A stretch of 64,000 nt of DNA. Source: Chthonobacter rhizosphaerae. Its GTDB lineage: Bacteria; Pseudomonadota; Alphaproteobacteria; Rhizobiales; Pleomorphomonadaceae. A program made the position numbers and the translations under genes. Positions 17,646-25,593 of the stretch are shown one piece after another. How positions within the stretch are numbered: position 1 is the first letter of the stretch; each line of letters begins with the position of its first letter. The stretch is from the NCBI RefSeq assembly GCF_013839525.1, contig NZ_JACDIS010000001.1, forward strand, positions 434,001 through 498,000. The letters run 5' to 3'. The notes below the pieces were generated by a model. The model had not been told where the DNA came from. It ran no database searches and saw only the letters and a program-made list of their open reading frames with translations.

Positions 17646-18487
17646 GCGTCCTCCTGGATGGCGACGCGCTTGGCCCGGCGGACCGACAGGGTCATCAGCA
17701 CGGCGTAGACGCCGAGCAGCGCGAAGGAGAAGAGCGTGGTCAGCACGCCGAAGGCGAACACGTTCGGGTGGATCTCCACCGAGAAGGTGCCGTAGATGGC
17801 GAGCGGCAGGGTGAGATCGCGGCCCGACGCGAACAGGGTCCGGGAGAACTCGTCGTAGGAGAGCGTGAAGGCGAACAGCATGGCCGACAGCACGCCCGGG
17901 AAGATCAGCGGGAAGGTCACCTTGCGGAAGGTGCGGGCCGGCGACACGCCGAGCGACCAGGCCGCTTCCTCCATGCTCTGGTCGAAGCGGTTGAAGATGG
18001 CCAGCATGACCAGGAAGGCGAACGGGAAGGTGTAGACCACGTGGAGCACGAACGCGGTGCCCCACCAGTGCCGGTCGATGCCGAGCGTGTTGGCGACGAG
18101 CGCCATGCCGAGGCCGACCAGCACGCCCGGCACCATCATGCCGAGCACGATCAGGTAGAAGACGACGCCCGAGCCGCGGAAGCGGGTGCGGAAGGCCTGG
18201 GCCGCCGACACGCCGAGCACGGTGGAGACGATCATGGTGGCGACCGCCAGCACGAGCGAGCGCACCAGACTCTCCTCGATCGGCAGCGGCGCGATGCGGG
18301 ACGGCGGCGTCAGCCCGAACAGGTGCTGGTACCAGTAGGTCGACCACTCGATGATGGGAAACTGCGGCCCGCCCTCCGGCCCGGTCTGGAAGGACAGGAT
18401 GGCCAGCACCAGGAGCGGCCCGTAGAGGAAGAGCAGGAAGAGGCCGGTGTAGACCGCCAGGATCGGCTTGATCACGGTGGAGTGCAT
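17642..18487 (-). CDS. ABC transporter permease, PotC type
   Basis: A 281-residue inner-membrane permease with about six hydrophobic segments, the first at ILAVYTGLFLLFLYGPLLVL. The cytoplasmic EAA loop reads EEAAWSLGVSPARTFRKVTF followed by PLIFPG, which docks on the ATPase. It follows the PotB-type gene by 3 bases and overlaps the SDR start. It forms a heterodimeric channel with the 18491-19390 product. Confidence 0.9.
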   Translation of the reverse strand: MHSTVIKPILAVYTGLFLLFLYGPLLVLAILSFQTGPEGGPQFPIIEWSTYWYQHLFGLTPPSRIAPLPIEESLVRSLVLAVATMIVSTVLGVSAAQAFRTRFRGSGVVFYLIVLGMMVPGVLVGLGMALVANTLGIDRHWWGTAFVLHVVYTFPFAFLVMLAIFNRFDQSMEEAAWSLGVSPARTFRKVTFPLIFPGVLSAMLFAFTLSYDEFSRTLFASGRDLTLPLAIYGTFSVEIHPNVFAFGVLTTLFSFALLGVYAVLMTLSVRRAKRVAIQEDA

Positions 18488-18490
18488 GGC

Positions 18491-19390
18491 TCAGAGCTCC
18501 TTGCGCAGGTCGACGACGCGCAGGAGCGCCGCCACCACAGCGCCCATGATCACCGTCAGCACCACGCCCACCACCGCGGCGAACGCCCATTTCAGCGAGC
18601 CGACCTGGGTGACGATGATGTTGCCGAGCAGGTTGACCTTGCGGCCGGAGAGCGCCGCCGAGGTGGCGAACTCGCCGAGCACCATGACGGACACGAAGAT
18701 CGCGCCCACCACCACGCCCGGCATGGAGAGCGGCAGGATGATGGTGCGGAAGATCCGGCCGAACCCGGCGCCGAGGTCGCGCGCGGCCTCGATCACGTTG
18801 GGATCGATGCGGCCCAGCATGAAGGCGATCGGCCCGACCATGAACACGCAGTAGATCTGCGTCATGCCGATCACCACGGACAGCTCGGAGAAGAGCAGCG
18901 CCTCGATCGGCGTGTCGATGATCCCGAGCCCCTGCAGGATCAGGTTGATGGCGCCTTCCTTGCCCAGCATGGGCCGCCAGGCGAGAACGCGGATCAGGAA
19001 GGACGTCCAGAACGGGATGACGCAGAGGACGAGCAGGACGGTCTGCAGCGTCTTGTTGCGCACGAAGAGGCCGACGAAGAGGGCGGTCGGGTAGCCCACC
19101 AGCAGGGTGGCGACGAGCACGGTCAGCCAGATGCGGACCGTGGTCCAGAGCGAGCTCAGGTAGGTCTCGCTGGTGAAGAAGGTGACCCAGCTCTTCACCG
19201 TCAGCGTCGGCTCGATGGTGAAGGTGGTCTGGGTCCAGAACGACACGTAGACCATCATCAGGATGGGCAGCACCAGGAAGAGCACCATCCACAGGACGCC
19301 CGGCGCGAGCAGCCAGAGCGCGGTTCGGCGCAGGGCCCGCTGCCGTGCGGCGGCGGCCGGCATGCCCTCCGTTGCGGTGGTCGTCGTCAT
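18491..19390 (-). CDS. ABC transporter permease, PotB type
   Basis: A 299-residue permease; the start is Met in MTTTTATEGMP, followed by the first membrane helix LWLLAPGVLWMVLFLVLPIL. The EAA loop is IEAARDLGAGFGRIFRTIIL followed by PLSMPG. The family segment FWTSFLIRVLAWRPMLGKEG is present. It lies 46 bases downstream of the PotA-type ATPase gene and pairs with the PotC-type permease. Confidence 0.9.
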   Translation of the reverse strand: MTTTTATEGMPAAAARQRALRRTALWLLAPGVLWMVLFLVLPILMMVYVSFWTQTTFTIEPTLTVKSWVTFFTSETYLSSLWTTVRIWLTVLVATLLVGYPTALFVGLFVRNKTLQTVLLVLCVIPFWTSFLIRVLAWRPMLGKEGAINLILQGLGIIDTPIEALLFSELSVVIGMTQIYCVFMVGPIAFMLGRIDPNVIEAARDLGAGFGRIFRTIILPLSMPGVVVGAIFVSVMVLGEFATSAALSGRKVNLLGNIIVTQVGSLKWAFAAVVGVVLTVIMGAVVAALLRVVDLRKEL

Positions 19391-19436
19391 CCGGTGCGTC
19401 TCCCTCGAACTCGGTTCGGCCGCCTCGCCGGGCCGG

Positions 19437-20513
19437 TCATGCGAACACCAGCGCCGCGTCGCGCTTCCACACGAGGCCGTAGGTCTCCTGCGGGGCGTAC
19501 ACGGGCGGCGCCCGGTGGCTGAGATGGTCCTCCACCTCGAACACGCGGCCGTCCGGCAGCTGGAAGAAGGAGAGCACGGAGGAGCCCGTGTATTCGCTCG
19601 CCACGAACGCCCCGGTGATGCCCACCTCGTCGGGGGCGACGGGGGCATTCGGCGGGCGCACCTCCACGCGGTCGTAGCGGACCGCGTAGGCCGGGCCGCC
19701 GCCGAGCGGCTCGGCGCGTGGCGGCAACGGCAGCGCGCCGACCGGCGACACGAAGGCGCCGTCGCCGAGGCGGCCTTCGAACAGATTGTAGCAGTTGAGA
19801 AAGCGGGCCACGGCCGGCGACGCCGGCCGGTTGTAGAGCGCGTCCGGCCCGTCGATCTGCCCGACGTGCCCGCGGTCGAGCACGATCACGGTGTCGCCCA
19901 TGGCGAGCGCCTCCGTCTCGCTTCCCGTGACGTGCAGGAAGGTGACGCCGAGCCGCTCCCGGATGGCGCGAAGTTCGCCGCGCATGCGGGTGCGCAGGTT
20001 GGCGTCGAGAGCGCCGAGCGGCTCGTCCAGGAGCACGAGGCGGGGCTCGGTGACGAGCGTGCGGGCGAGCGCCACGCGCTGCCGCTGGCCGCCGGAGATC
20101 TGGGTGACGCCCCGGTCCTCCAGCCCCTTCAGCCCGACGAGGTCGATCATCTCGGCGACCTTGCGGCGGATGGCGGCCGCGTCGAGGCTTGGACCGGTTT
20201 CCCGGTTTTCCAGCCCGAACGCCACGTTGCGGGCGACGGACAGGTGCGGGAAGAGCGCGAAGGTCTGGAACACGAAGCCGATGCCGCGCCGGTGCGCCGG
20301 CGTGCCGTCGATCCGCTTGCCGTCCAGCGTGACGGAACCGCGGTCCGGCTCCTCGAACCCGGCGATCACCCGCAGCAGCGTGGTCTTGCCGGAGCCGCTC
20401 GGCCCCAGGAGCGACACGTAGCTGTTGCCCGGCACGGACAGCGTGACGCGGTCGAGCGCCGGAACGCCCGCATAGATCTTCGAGACGTTCGACAGTTGAA
20501 GGACAGTCGTCAA
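19437..20513 (-). CDS. ABC transporter ATPase, PotA type (second, first gene of operon)
   Basis: A 358-residue importer ATPase. I choose a TTG start at 20513 because GGGGAG lies 6 bases upstream and the conserved part (TTVLQLSNVSKIYAGVPALD) begins immediately after; the nearest ATG far upstream would add non-conserved sequence. Walker A is LLGPSGSGKTTLLRVIAG, the signature ISGGQRQRVALARTL, and Walker B VLLDEPLGALDANLR. A C-terminal TOBE domain is present. It heads the eleven-gene minus-strand operon opposite the GntR gene and is the natural partner of the adjacent permeases. Confidence 0.87.
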   Translation of the reverse strand: MTTVLQLSNVSKIYAGVPALDRVTLSVPGNSYVSLLGPSGSGKTTLLRVIAGFEEPDRGSVTLDGKRIDGTPAHRRGIGFVFQTFALFPHLSVARNVAFGLENRETGPSLDAAAIRRKVAEMIDLVGLKGLEDRGVTQISGGQRQRVALARTLVTEPRLVLLDEPLGALDANLRTRMRGELRAIRERLGVTFLHVTGSETEALAMGDTVIVLDRGHVGQIDGPDALYNRPASPAVARFLNCYNLFEGRLGDGAFVSPVGALPLPPRAEPLGGGPAYAVRYDRVEVRPPNAPVAPDEVGITGAFVASEYTGSSVLSFFQLPDGRVFEVEDHLSHRAPPVYAPQETYGLVWKRDAALVFA

Positions 20514-20727
20514 GACCAACTCCCCTGTACGTCTTCGATCCTGCGAAGCACAGCCAATGGCGATCCGTTCCCCATCCACGGTTCACGCGGATGCAGGCAA
20601 GACGACATCGTCCGTCTACGCGCGTCGGCGCGGACGTTGCAACTCGTTCGGCGATCGAAGACTAGACAAACACCTCTGGAACGCTTCTGGCGGCGTTCGA
20701 TTTCAAAAACGGTAATCCGAACGGTTT

Positions 20728-20737
20728 TTGTATGCAA
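20728..20737. promoter_or_regulatory. Candidate GntR (FCD-type) operator TTGTATGCAA
   Basis: The ten bases TTGTATGCAA differ by a single base from the TTGTATACAA palindrome common to FCD-type GntR regulators. The site is about 215 bases upstream of the transporter operon's first codon and shares TATGCAA with the second site at 21040-21058. Confidence 0.4.
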
Positions 20738-21039
20738 CAGCATTCTTCGCGGCAGTGCGCATAGATCGCGGGCAGATGCGAAAGCGGGCATATACCTCCA
20801 TCAGGGCAATCGATGCGGCGCCGCGGCGGTCCTGATAACCGACCACCGTCTTCCGCACATGAAGGGCGGAAATGAGCCATTTCCGGATCAGGCAGCACCG
20901 CTTCGATCTGAAATTTCGATACCGGCCCGCAGCTTTGCTCATACCGCATGGCGCAACGAAACGGGCCGCGCCGGATGACCTCCGGAGCCTCCAGCCGCGC
21001 GCCGGGTCCGGTCATGTGGATCCTCCTGACGACTTGGCG

Positions 21040-21058
21040 TTTGCATTTGGTATGCAAA
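21040..21058. promoter_or_regulatory. Perfect dyad TTTGCAT-N5-ATGCAAA, candidate GntR operator
   Basis: A perfect 7-bp inverted repeat with central TTGGT lies 97 bases upstream of the gntR start. It contains the same TATGCAA core as the site at 20728-20737, which is what a regulator binding both divergent promoters would need. The regulator has two DNA-binding domains, so paired sites are plausible. Confidence 0.5.
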
Positions 21059-21154
21059 GCGCGTTTTCGTCTTTCGGACGCGGACATCGGGCGTGACGGT
21101 GGAAACCGGACCCGTCCCGCGCGATCATGCCGGCGCCGAGAGGACAGACGCGGA

Positions 21155-22168
21155 ATGACCAGCAGTCGACCGAACCAGACCGCAGCCCAGCGCCGCTACG
21201 AGATCGTCGAGGACGTGTTGCGCGCCAATATCGCCGATGGCTCGCTGCCCGAAGGTCTGGTGCTGCTGGAGGGGCCGATCGCCGAGATCATGCAGACGTC
21301 CCGCGCGCCCGTGCAGCGCGCCTTGCAACGGCTGGAGGCGGACGGCATCGTGCGCCGGTTCGACGGGCGCGGCTTCCTGGTGGGCGGCCCGGCGAGCCGG
21401 GCGGCGCCGCTCCGCGCCGACCTGAAGACCGTCGGCCTGGTGGTGCCTCAGGCGGTGGACGAAGCGCTGCAGAGCCGGTCGTCCTGGGAGCGGATCTATG
21501 ACGTGGTGGAGGCGGACGTCGCCGGCTGCGTGGTGTTCGGCCAGTACCGGATCGTCGAATCGGCGCTCGCGGAGCACTTCAGCGTCAGCCGGACGGTGGT
21601 GCGCGACGTGCTGAGCCGCCTGCAGGAGCGCGGCCTGGTGCGCAAGAACCAGAGCTCCCACTGGATCGCCGGGCCGCTGACCGCCAAATCCATCAAGGAC
21701 CATTTCGCGCTCCGTCGGATCCTGGAGCCGCCGGCCCTGGTCAGCGCCGCGCCAACCCTGGACCGCACGCGCCTGGAGGAGCTGCACGCCCGCTTTCGCG
21801 AGCGGGAACAGAACCTCGCCGACATGGCGGACGACAGCCTGGAGCAGTTCGAGACCCTCCTGATCGACGCCTGCGTGCTGACGACGCCGAACGAAAAGCT
21901 GGCGGCGCTGATCCGCGACAATCTCCTGCCGGTGCTGGCCTCGGAGCGTCTCCTCCGGCAGCTCGGCCTGCCGAGCGACCGGGCGGCGGTGACGGAGCAC
22001 AGGCTGATCGTGGAGCTTCTGTTGCGGGGAGCCGTGGAGGCGGCGGCGGAAATGCTGAACCGGCACCTGGACGCCGCCATGAACCGCAACATCGCCCAGA
22101 TGAAGATCGTGGCGGTGATCCCCGAACCCAAGTCGATCGCCACCTACCTGACGCGGGTGGACGACTGA
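21155..22168 (+). CDS. GntR-family regulator with two winged-helix domains and an FCD domain
   Basis: A 337-residue regulator; start chosen at MTSSRPNQTAAQRRYEIVED because the upstream open frame is not protein-like. It carries two GntR-like winged helix-turn-helix modules in tandem: residues 12-77 (GPIAEIMQTSRAPVQRALQR, GFLVGG) and residues 110-172 (ALAEHFSVSRTVVRDVLSRL, GLVRKNQ). An all-helical FCD-type ligand domain follows from about residue 175 (IKDHFALRRILEPPAL) to 320. Ordinary FCD regulators have one such DNA-binding domain and about 230 residues. It is divergent from the PotA-type operon, which it presumably represses. Confidence 0.87.
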   Translation: MTSSRPNQTAAQRRYEIVEDVLRANIADGSLPEGLVLLEGPIAEIMQTSRAPVQRALQRLEADGIVRRFDGRGFLVGGPASRAAPLRADLKTVGLVVPQAVDEALQSRSSWERIYDVVEADVAGCVVFGQYRIVESALAEHFSVSRTVVRDVLSRLQERGLVRKNQSSHWIAGPLTAKSIKDHFALRRILEPPALVSAAPTLDRTRLEELHARFREREQNLADMADDSLEQFETLLIDACVLTTPNEKLAALIRDNLLPVLASERLLRQLGLPSDRAAVTEHRLIVELLLRGAVEAAAEMLNRHLDAAMNRNIAQMKIVAVIPEPKSIATYLTRVDD

Positions 22169-22229
22169 GGCCCGTGGCGCTCGGCCGGACGACCCGGGAC
22201 CCGGGTCTCCGGCTTCCGGCATGATGGGA

Positions 22230-22871
22230 TCACCAGCGCGCCACCACGCGCGCCGTCGCGGCGCCGAGCGCCGCGAGGCCGCCGATCGCCAGCAGGTACC
22301 AGGTGGCGACGAACAGCGGTGAATCGTCCGGGCAGTAGGCCGCGTAGACGGTCGCGGCGATCGCTCCGGCCAGCAGGCCCGCCGCGATCCCGGAGAGCGC
22401 CGGATGGGCGGGCGCGGCGCGGCGGAGGGCGAGAACGAAAAGCCCGAGCGGCCCGATCCCCATCAGCGACACGTTGACGAGGCACGCGACGCTGTTGCTG
22501 CCGACGAGGCTCCGCGTGACCGCGTCTGCCGGCAGGGCGGCGAGTTCGAACGCCACGCACGAAAGCACCACGACGGCCGGCACGGCGAGAACGAGCAGCC
22601 TGCGCCGATGCACGCCTTCCGGATAGGCGCTTTCGCGGAGCACCGCATAGGCGGCTCCAGCCAGGGACAGCGTCACGGCGAACTTCAACAGGAAGCGGAT
22701 TTCGCCGACCGCGCCGGCGATGTCGGGCCTGATCTTGCCGACGAGGACCGCGAAGACCACCACGGCCAGGAGGGTCCCCGCCAGCGCGGCGGGCAGGATC
22801 GTCGGAGCGGGGCGCCGGGCGCTCCGCTTCGCATCGGCCGTCAGGCTCGCGATCAGGTCTTCGGTCCTCAC
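22230..22871 (-). CDS. nrsF: NrsF-type (DUF1109) membrane anti-sigma factor
   Basis: A 213-residue, six-helix inner-membrane protein of the NrsF/DUF1109 family, with a GTG start overlapping the sigma gene stop (GTGA). The cytoplasmic N-terminus is VRTEDLIASLTADAKRSARR, then membrane helices from ILPAALAGTLLAVVVFAVLV onward. Cysteines sit at residues 105, 130 (NSVACLVNV) and 180 (AAYCPDDSP). From memory, Caulobacter NrsF needs two conserved cysteines at almost the same positions (about 131 and 181) to respond to heavy metals, so the sensory cysteines look conserved. It should hold the adjacent ECF sigma factor inactive until metal or oxidative stress. Confidence 0.87.
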   Translation of the reverse strand: MRTEDLIASLTADAKRSARRPAPTILPAALAGTLLAVVVFAVLVGKIRPDIAGAVGEIRFLLKFAVTLSLAGAAYAVLRESAYPEGVHRRRLLVLAVPAVVVLSCVAFELAALPADAVTRSLVGSNSVACLVNVSLMGIGPLGLFVLALRRAAPAHPALSGIAAGLLAGAIAATVYAAYCPDDSPLFVATWYLLAIGGLAALGAATARVVARW

Positions 22872-23407
22872 GACGCACCTCCAACCAGCGCGCGGATGCG
22901 AGCAAGAGCCCGGTGGAAGGCGACGCGCACGGCGACCTCCGTCGTGCCGAGCCGCGATGCCGTCTCGCGGATGCTCCTGCCCTCGATCGTGAGGGCGCTC
23001 ACCACCAGGCGCTGGCCGCGGGGCAGTGAAACGAGAGCGGCGTCGATCAGGTCCCGCGGACAGGTCTCGTCGTCGGAGGGCGCCGCCAGGACATCCACGA
23101 CGTCGTCGATGTCCACCGTCCCGCGGGATCCTCGCCGGCGCATCTGGTCCACCATCTTGTGTCGGGCGATGGCGCCGATCCAGGGCCCGATCGGGCGGTC
23201 CCGGCGCCAGGTGTGGCGCTTGGCGTGGATGGCGAGGATCGTCTCCTGCACGATGTCCTCCAGGTCGCTCGGATCCGCCAGACGGAGCTTCCAGCGGGCG
23301 AGCGCGCGCACGTGCCCGGCGACGCGCTCCAGAAAGGCGCGGTAGGCCCGCTCGTCGCCGTCGAGGGCCCGGGTCATGAGATCCGCGAGCTCGCATTCGT
23401 CCCGCAC
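22868..23407 (-). CDS. sigF: ECF sigma factor of the SigF/NrsF type
   Basis: A 179-residue ECF sigma factor: region 2 contains ARWKLRLADPSDLEDIVQET and WIGAIARHKMVDQMRRRG, region 4 LPRGQRLVVSALTIEGRSIR followed by ETASRLGTTEVAVRVAFHRA. It has no extra C-terminal domain. The stop overlaps the NrsF start. It is divergent from the DUF2282-DUF692-DUF2063-DoxX operon, the same arrangement as the SigF regulon genes of Caulobacter, whose promoter type is present upstream of that operon. I see no matching promoter motif facing sigF itself. Confidence 0.88.
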   Translation of the reverse strand: MRDECELADLMTRALDGDERAYRAFLERVAGHVRALARWKLRLADPSDLEDIVQETILAIHAKRHTWRRDRPIGPWIGAIARHKMVDQMRRRGSRGTVDIDDVVDVLAAPSDDETCPRDLIDAALVSLPRGQRLVVSALTIEGRSIRETASRLGTTEVAVRVAFHRALARIRALVGGAS

Positions 23408-23521
23408 CTGCCGCGCTCTCCTTGAAGCGTTGTTCGGGCGGCACCGCCCCTTGCGACCGTCGGCAGTTAAGCGGAGGTCGCGTTCAGAAGCACATCACGA
23501 AACTGTGGCGGCGGACGTGAG

Positions 23522-23548
23522 GTAACAAACCGGGAAGCAGCGCGAAGG
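23522..23548 (+). promoter_or_regulatory. Candidate SigF-type ECF promoter of the bufferin operon
   Basis: GTAACA at 23522-23527 (-35) and CGAAGG at 23543-23548 (-10), with 16 bases between GTAAC and CGAA, resemble the GTAACC / CGAA elements I recall for NrsF-controlled sigma factors. A start near 23555 would leave a leader of about 50 bases, and AAGGAG (23597-23602) is the ribosome site 7 bases before the ATG. Confidence 0.5.
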
Positions 23549-23608
23549 ATGAGCGCCGGACGATCCGGTCCAACCGGAACCCGGACCTGAACAGCGAAGG
23601 AGCGCTCC

Positions 23609-23905
23609 ATGAACCGACGTACCGCCACGCTTGCCCTTGCCGGATCCCTCGCCGCCGCCATGACCGGCTTTGCCGAACGCGCGGCCCTTGCCGACGACGC
23701 CCAGGAAAAGTGCTTCGGCGTGGCCCTCAAGGGCCAGAACGACTGCGCCGCCGGTCCCGGCACGACCTGCGCCGGAACCTCCACCGTCGACTACCAGGGC
23801 AACGCCTGGAAGCTCGTCCCCAAGGGCACCTGCACGACCATGGAGCTTCCCGGGGACCGGACCGGCGCCCTGGCGGCGCTCGACCGCGACCTGCCGAAGT
23901 CCTGA
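23609..23905 (+). CDS. bufA: DUF2282 secreted cysteine peptide, bufferin precursor
   Basis: A 98-residue DUF2282 protein. The Sec signal [20 protein letters not shown] is followed by a small mature part of about 70 residues with four cysteines, Cys35, Cys46, Cys54 and Cys75, in the family blocks [37 protein letters not shown] and PKGTC. Proteins of this family were recently shown to be bufferins: RiPPs whose cysteines are oxidised to thiooxazoles by a DUF692 enzyme and which bind copper in the periplasm. The modifying enzyme gene follows 60 bases downstream. Which cysteines are modified here cannot be read from sequence. The operon is likely switched on by SigF. Confidence 0.9.
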   Translation: MNRRTATLALAGSLAAAMTGFAERAALADDAQEKCFGVALKGQNDCAAGPGTTCAGTSTVDYQGNAWKLVPKGTCTTMELPGDRTGALAALDRDLPKS

Positions 23906-23965
23906 GGCCGCCGGCCGCGGCTCGACGGGCCGCGGCCCACTCCCCGCCTGCCGTTCGAGGTCACC

Positions 23966-24823
23966 ATGACCGCCACCGTCTCCCTCCCGCCGCGTTCGGG
24001 TCTCGGCCTGAAGCCGGAGCATTGCCGCGCCATCCTGGCCGAGACGCCGGACGTCGGCTTCTTCGAGGTCCATGCCGAAAACTACATGGGCGCTGGCGGC
24101 CCGCCCCACCGCTGGCTGACGGCCATCCGCGAACGCTACCCGCTCTCCATCCATGGCGTCGGCCTCTCGATCGGCGGCGGCGCCCCTCTCGACCGGGACC
24201 ACCTGGCGCGCCTGAGACGTCTCGTCGACCGCTACGAGCCGGAGAGCTTTTCCGAACACCTCGCCTGGTCGACGCACGACGGCGTCTTCCTCAACGACCT
24301 CCTGCCGCTTCCCTACACGGACGCGACCCTCGCCGACGTGGTCCGCCACATCGACCAGGTCCAGGAGGCCCTCGGCCGACGCATGCTCCTGGAGAACCCG
24401 TCGAGCTATCTGGCCTTAGAGGAGAGCGCGTGGCCGGAGACCGACTTCCTCGGCGAGATCGCCGCGCGCACCGGATGCGGTCTCCTCCTCGACGTCAACA
24501 ACGTCATGGTCTCCGCCGTCAACCTCGGCTACGACCCGGTCCTCTACCTCGAACGGTTTCCGATGCGGCATGTGGGCGAGATCCACCTCGCCGGCTACGA
24601 CGAGACGGCCGATGCGGACGGCGCGCGTCTTCTGATCGACTCGCACGCAAGCCGCGTGCGGCCCGACGTCTGGGGCCTCTACGGCCATGCCCTCCGGCTG
24701 ACTGGACCGGTGGCGACGCTGGTGGAGTGGGACAACGACGTCCCGCCGCTGTCCGAACTCCTCGCCGAGGCCGCCGTCGTGGACCGCAAACTGTGCGAGG
24801 CTTCCGCCCGGAGGGTCGCGTGA
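23966..24823 (+). CDS. bufB: DUF692 multinuclear non-haem iron oxidase (MNIO), BufB type
   Basis: A 285-residue DUF692 TIM-barrel enzyme, the class that includes methanobactin MbnB. Conserved blocks with the iron-binding His/Asp/Glu residues are [85 protein letters not shown] and [11 protein letters not shown]. It is predicted to install oxidative heterocycles on cysteines of the bufA product in the cytoplasm before export. Its TGA overlaps the GTG of the next gene, consistent with a BufB-BufC complex. Confidence 0.92.
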   Translation: MTATVSLPPRSGLGLKPEHCRAILAETPDVGFFEVHAENYMGAGGPPHRWLTAIRERYPLSIHGVGLSIGGGAPLDRDHLARLRRLVDRYEPESFSEHLAWSTHDGVFLNDLLPLPYTDATLADVVRHIDQVQEALGRRMLLENPSSYLALEESAWPETDFLGEIAARTGCGLLLDVNNVMVSAVNLGYDPVLYLERFPMRHVGEIHLAGYDETADADGARLLIDSHASRVRPDVWGLYGHALRLTGPVATLVEWDNDVPPLSELLAEAAVVDRKLCEASARRVA

Positions 24824-25593
24824 CGTCCTGGTCCGGTCGGTCCGCCTTCGCCGGCGCGCTCGCGGATCCCGACGGACCGGTACCCGCCGGCATTCTCCGC
24901 GGGTCCTCGGAGGCGGCGCAGTCGCGCTTCGCGGTCTATCGCAACAACGTCGCCTCCGGCCTCGTCGGCGCTCTCGCGAGCCGCTTCCCGGTGACGGCCG
25001 CCATCGTCGGCGACGCCTTCTTCAGGGCGATGGCGTCCCGTTTCGTCGACGGATGCAAACCCACCTCGCCCCTCCTGATGACCTGGGGCGACGAATTCCC
25101 CGCCTTCATGGAGACCCTGCCGGCCGCCGCGGCGCTTGCCTATCTGGCCGACGTCGCGCGCCTGGAAGTCGCCGTGTCGGCGGCCTACCACGCCGCCGAG
25201 GCGCCGCCGCTCCCGGTTCCGGCTCTCGCCGGGATCGAGGCGGCCGCCCTGGCCGAGGCCCGACTGGTCGCCCATCCGGCGGCGCGGCTCTTGCGTTCGC
25301 CCCATCCGGTGGGGTCGATCTGGTCCGCGCACCAGCCGGGCGGCTCCCCGGCCGACGTGGCGTTCCGTGCCGAGACGGTGCTCGTGACGCGGCCCGGCGC
25401 GGAGATCCGCCTCTCTCTTCTGACCCCGGCCGAAGCGGCCTTCGCGGCGGCGCTTCTCGCCTCGAAACCGCTCGGCGAAGCCGCCGCCCTCGGCGTCGCC
25501 GCCGACGGGTGCTTCGACTTCGGGCAGTCCCTCGTCGCCGCCGTCGCCGGCGGCGCCTTCACCGCGATCACCCTGAAAGGCCCTGACCCATGA
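24820..25593 (+). CDS. bufC: DUF2063 partner protein (putative DNA-binding-like domain), BufC type
   Basis: A 257-residue protein with GTG start in GTGA overlap with bufB; the long open frame upstream is a shadow of bufB. The N-terminal DUF2063 domain (about residues 8-95) has [20 protein letters not shown] followed by [20 protein letters not shown] and [10 protein letters not shown]. The C-terminal half is Ala/Pro-rich with [23 protein letters not shown]2063 proteins accompany DUF692 enzymes and act as recognition partners that bring the precursor to the oxidase. Annotation as a DNA-binding protein is historical. The stop overlaps the DoxX start (ATGA). Confidence 0.88.
   Translation: MTSWSGRSAFAGALADPDGPVPAGILRGSSEAAQSRFAVYRNNVASGLVGALASRFPVTAAIVGDAFFRAMASRFVDGCKPTSPLLMTWGDEFPAFMETLPAAAALAYLADVARLEVAVSAAYHAAEAPPLPVPALAGIEAAALAEARLVAHPAARLLRSPHPVGSIWSAHQPGGSPADVAFRAETVLVTRPGAEIRLSLLTPAEAAFAAALLASKPLGEAAALGVAADGCFDFGQSLVAAVAGGAFTAITLKGPDP

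Larger units (their letters stand above)
20514..21154. promoter_or_regulatory. 641-base divergent control region between potA-like operon and gntR
   Basis: No convincing gene is seen here. The region contains two GntR-type dyads listed separately, one at 20728-20737 and one at 21040-21058, and a further repeat CAAAAAC (20704-20710) / GTTTTTG (20724-20730). It should hold the promoters for the minus-strand transporter operon and for gntR. Its left third is less GC-rich than the flanking genes. Confidence 0.5.

Noticed and set aside
20662-21087. Possible 141-codon gene in the potA-gntR gap
   Set aside because: No family motif, no ribosome site, and it overlaps the candidate operators.
23710-24819. 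Long in-frame extension of bufC through bufA and bufB
   Set aside because: It is an out-of-frame translation of two well-supported genes; the GTG at 24820 gives the normal GTGA coupling.
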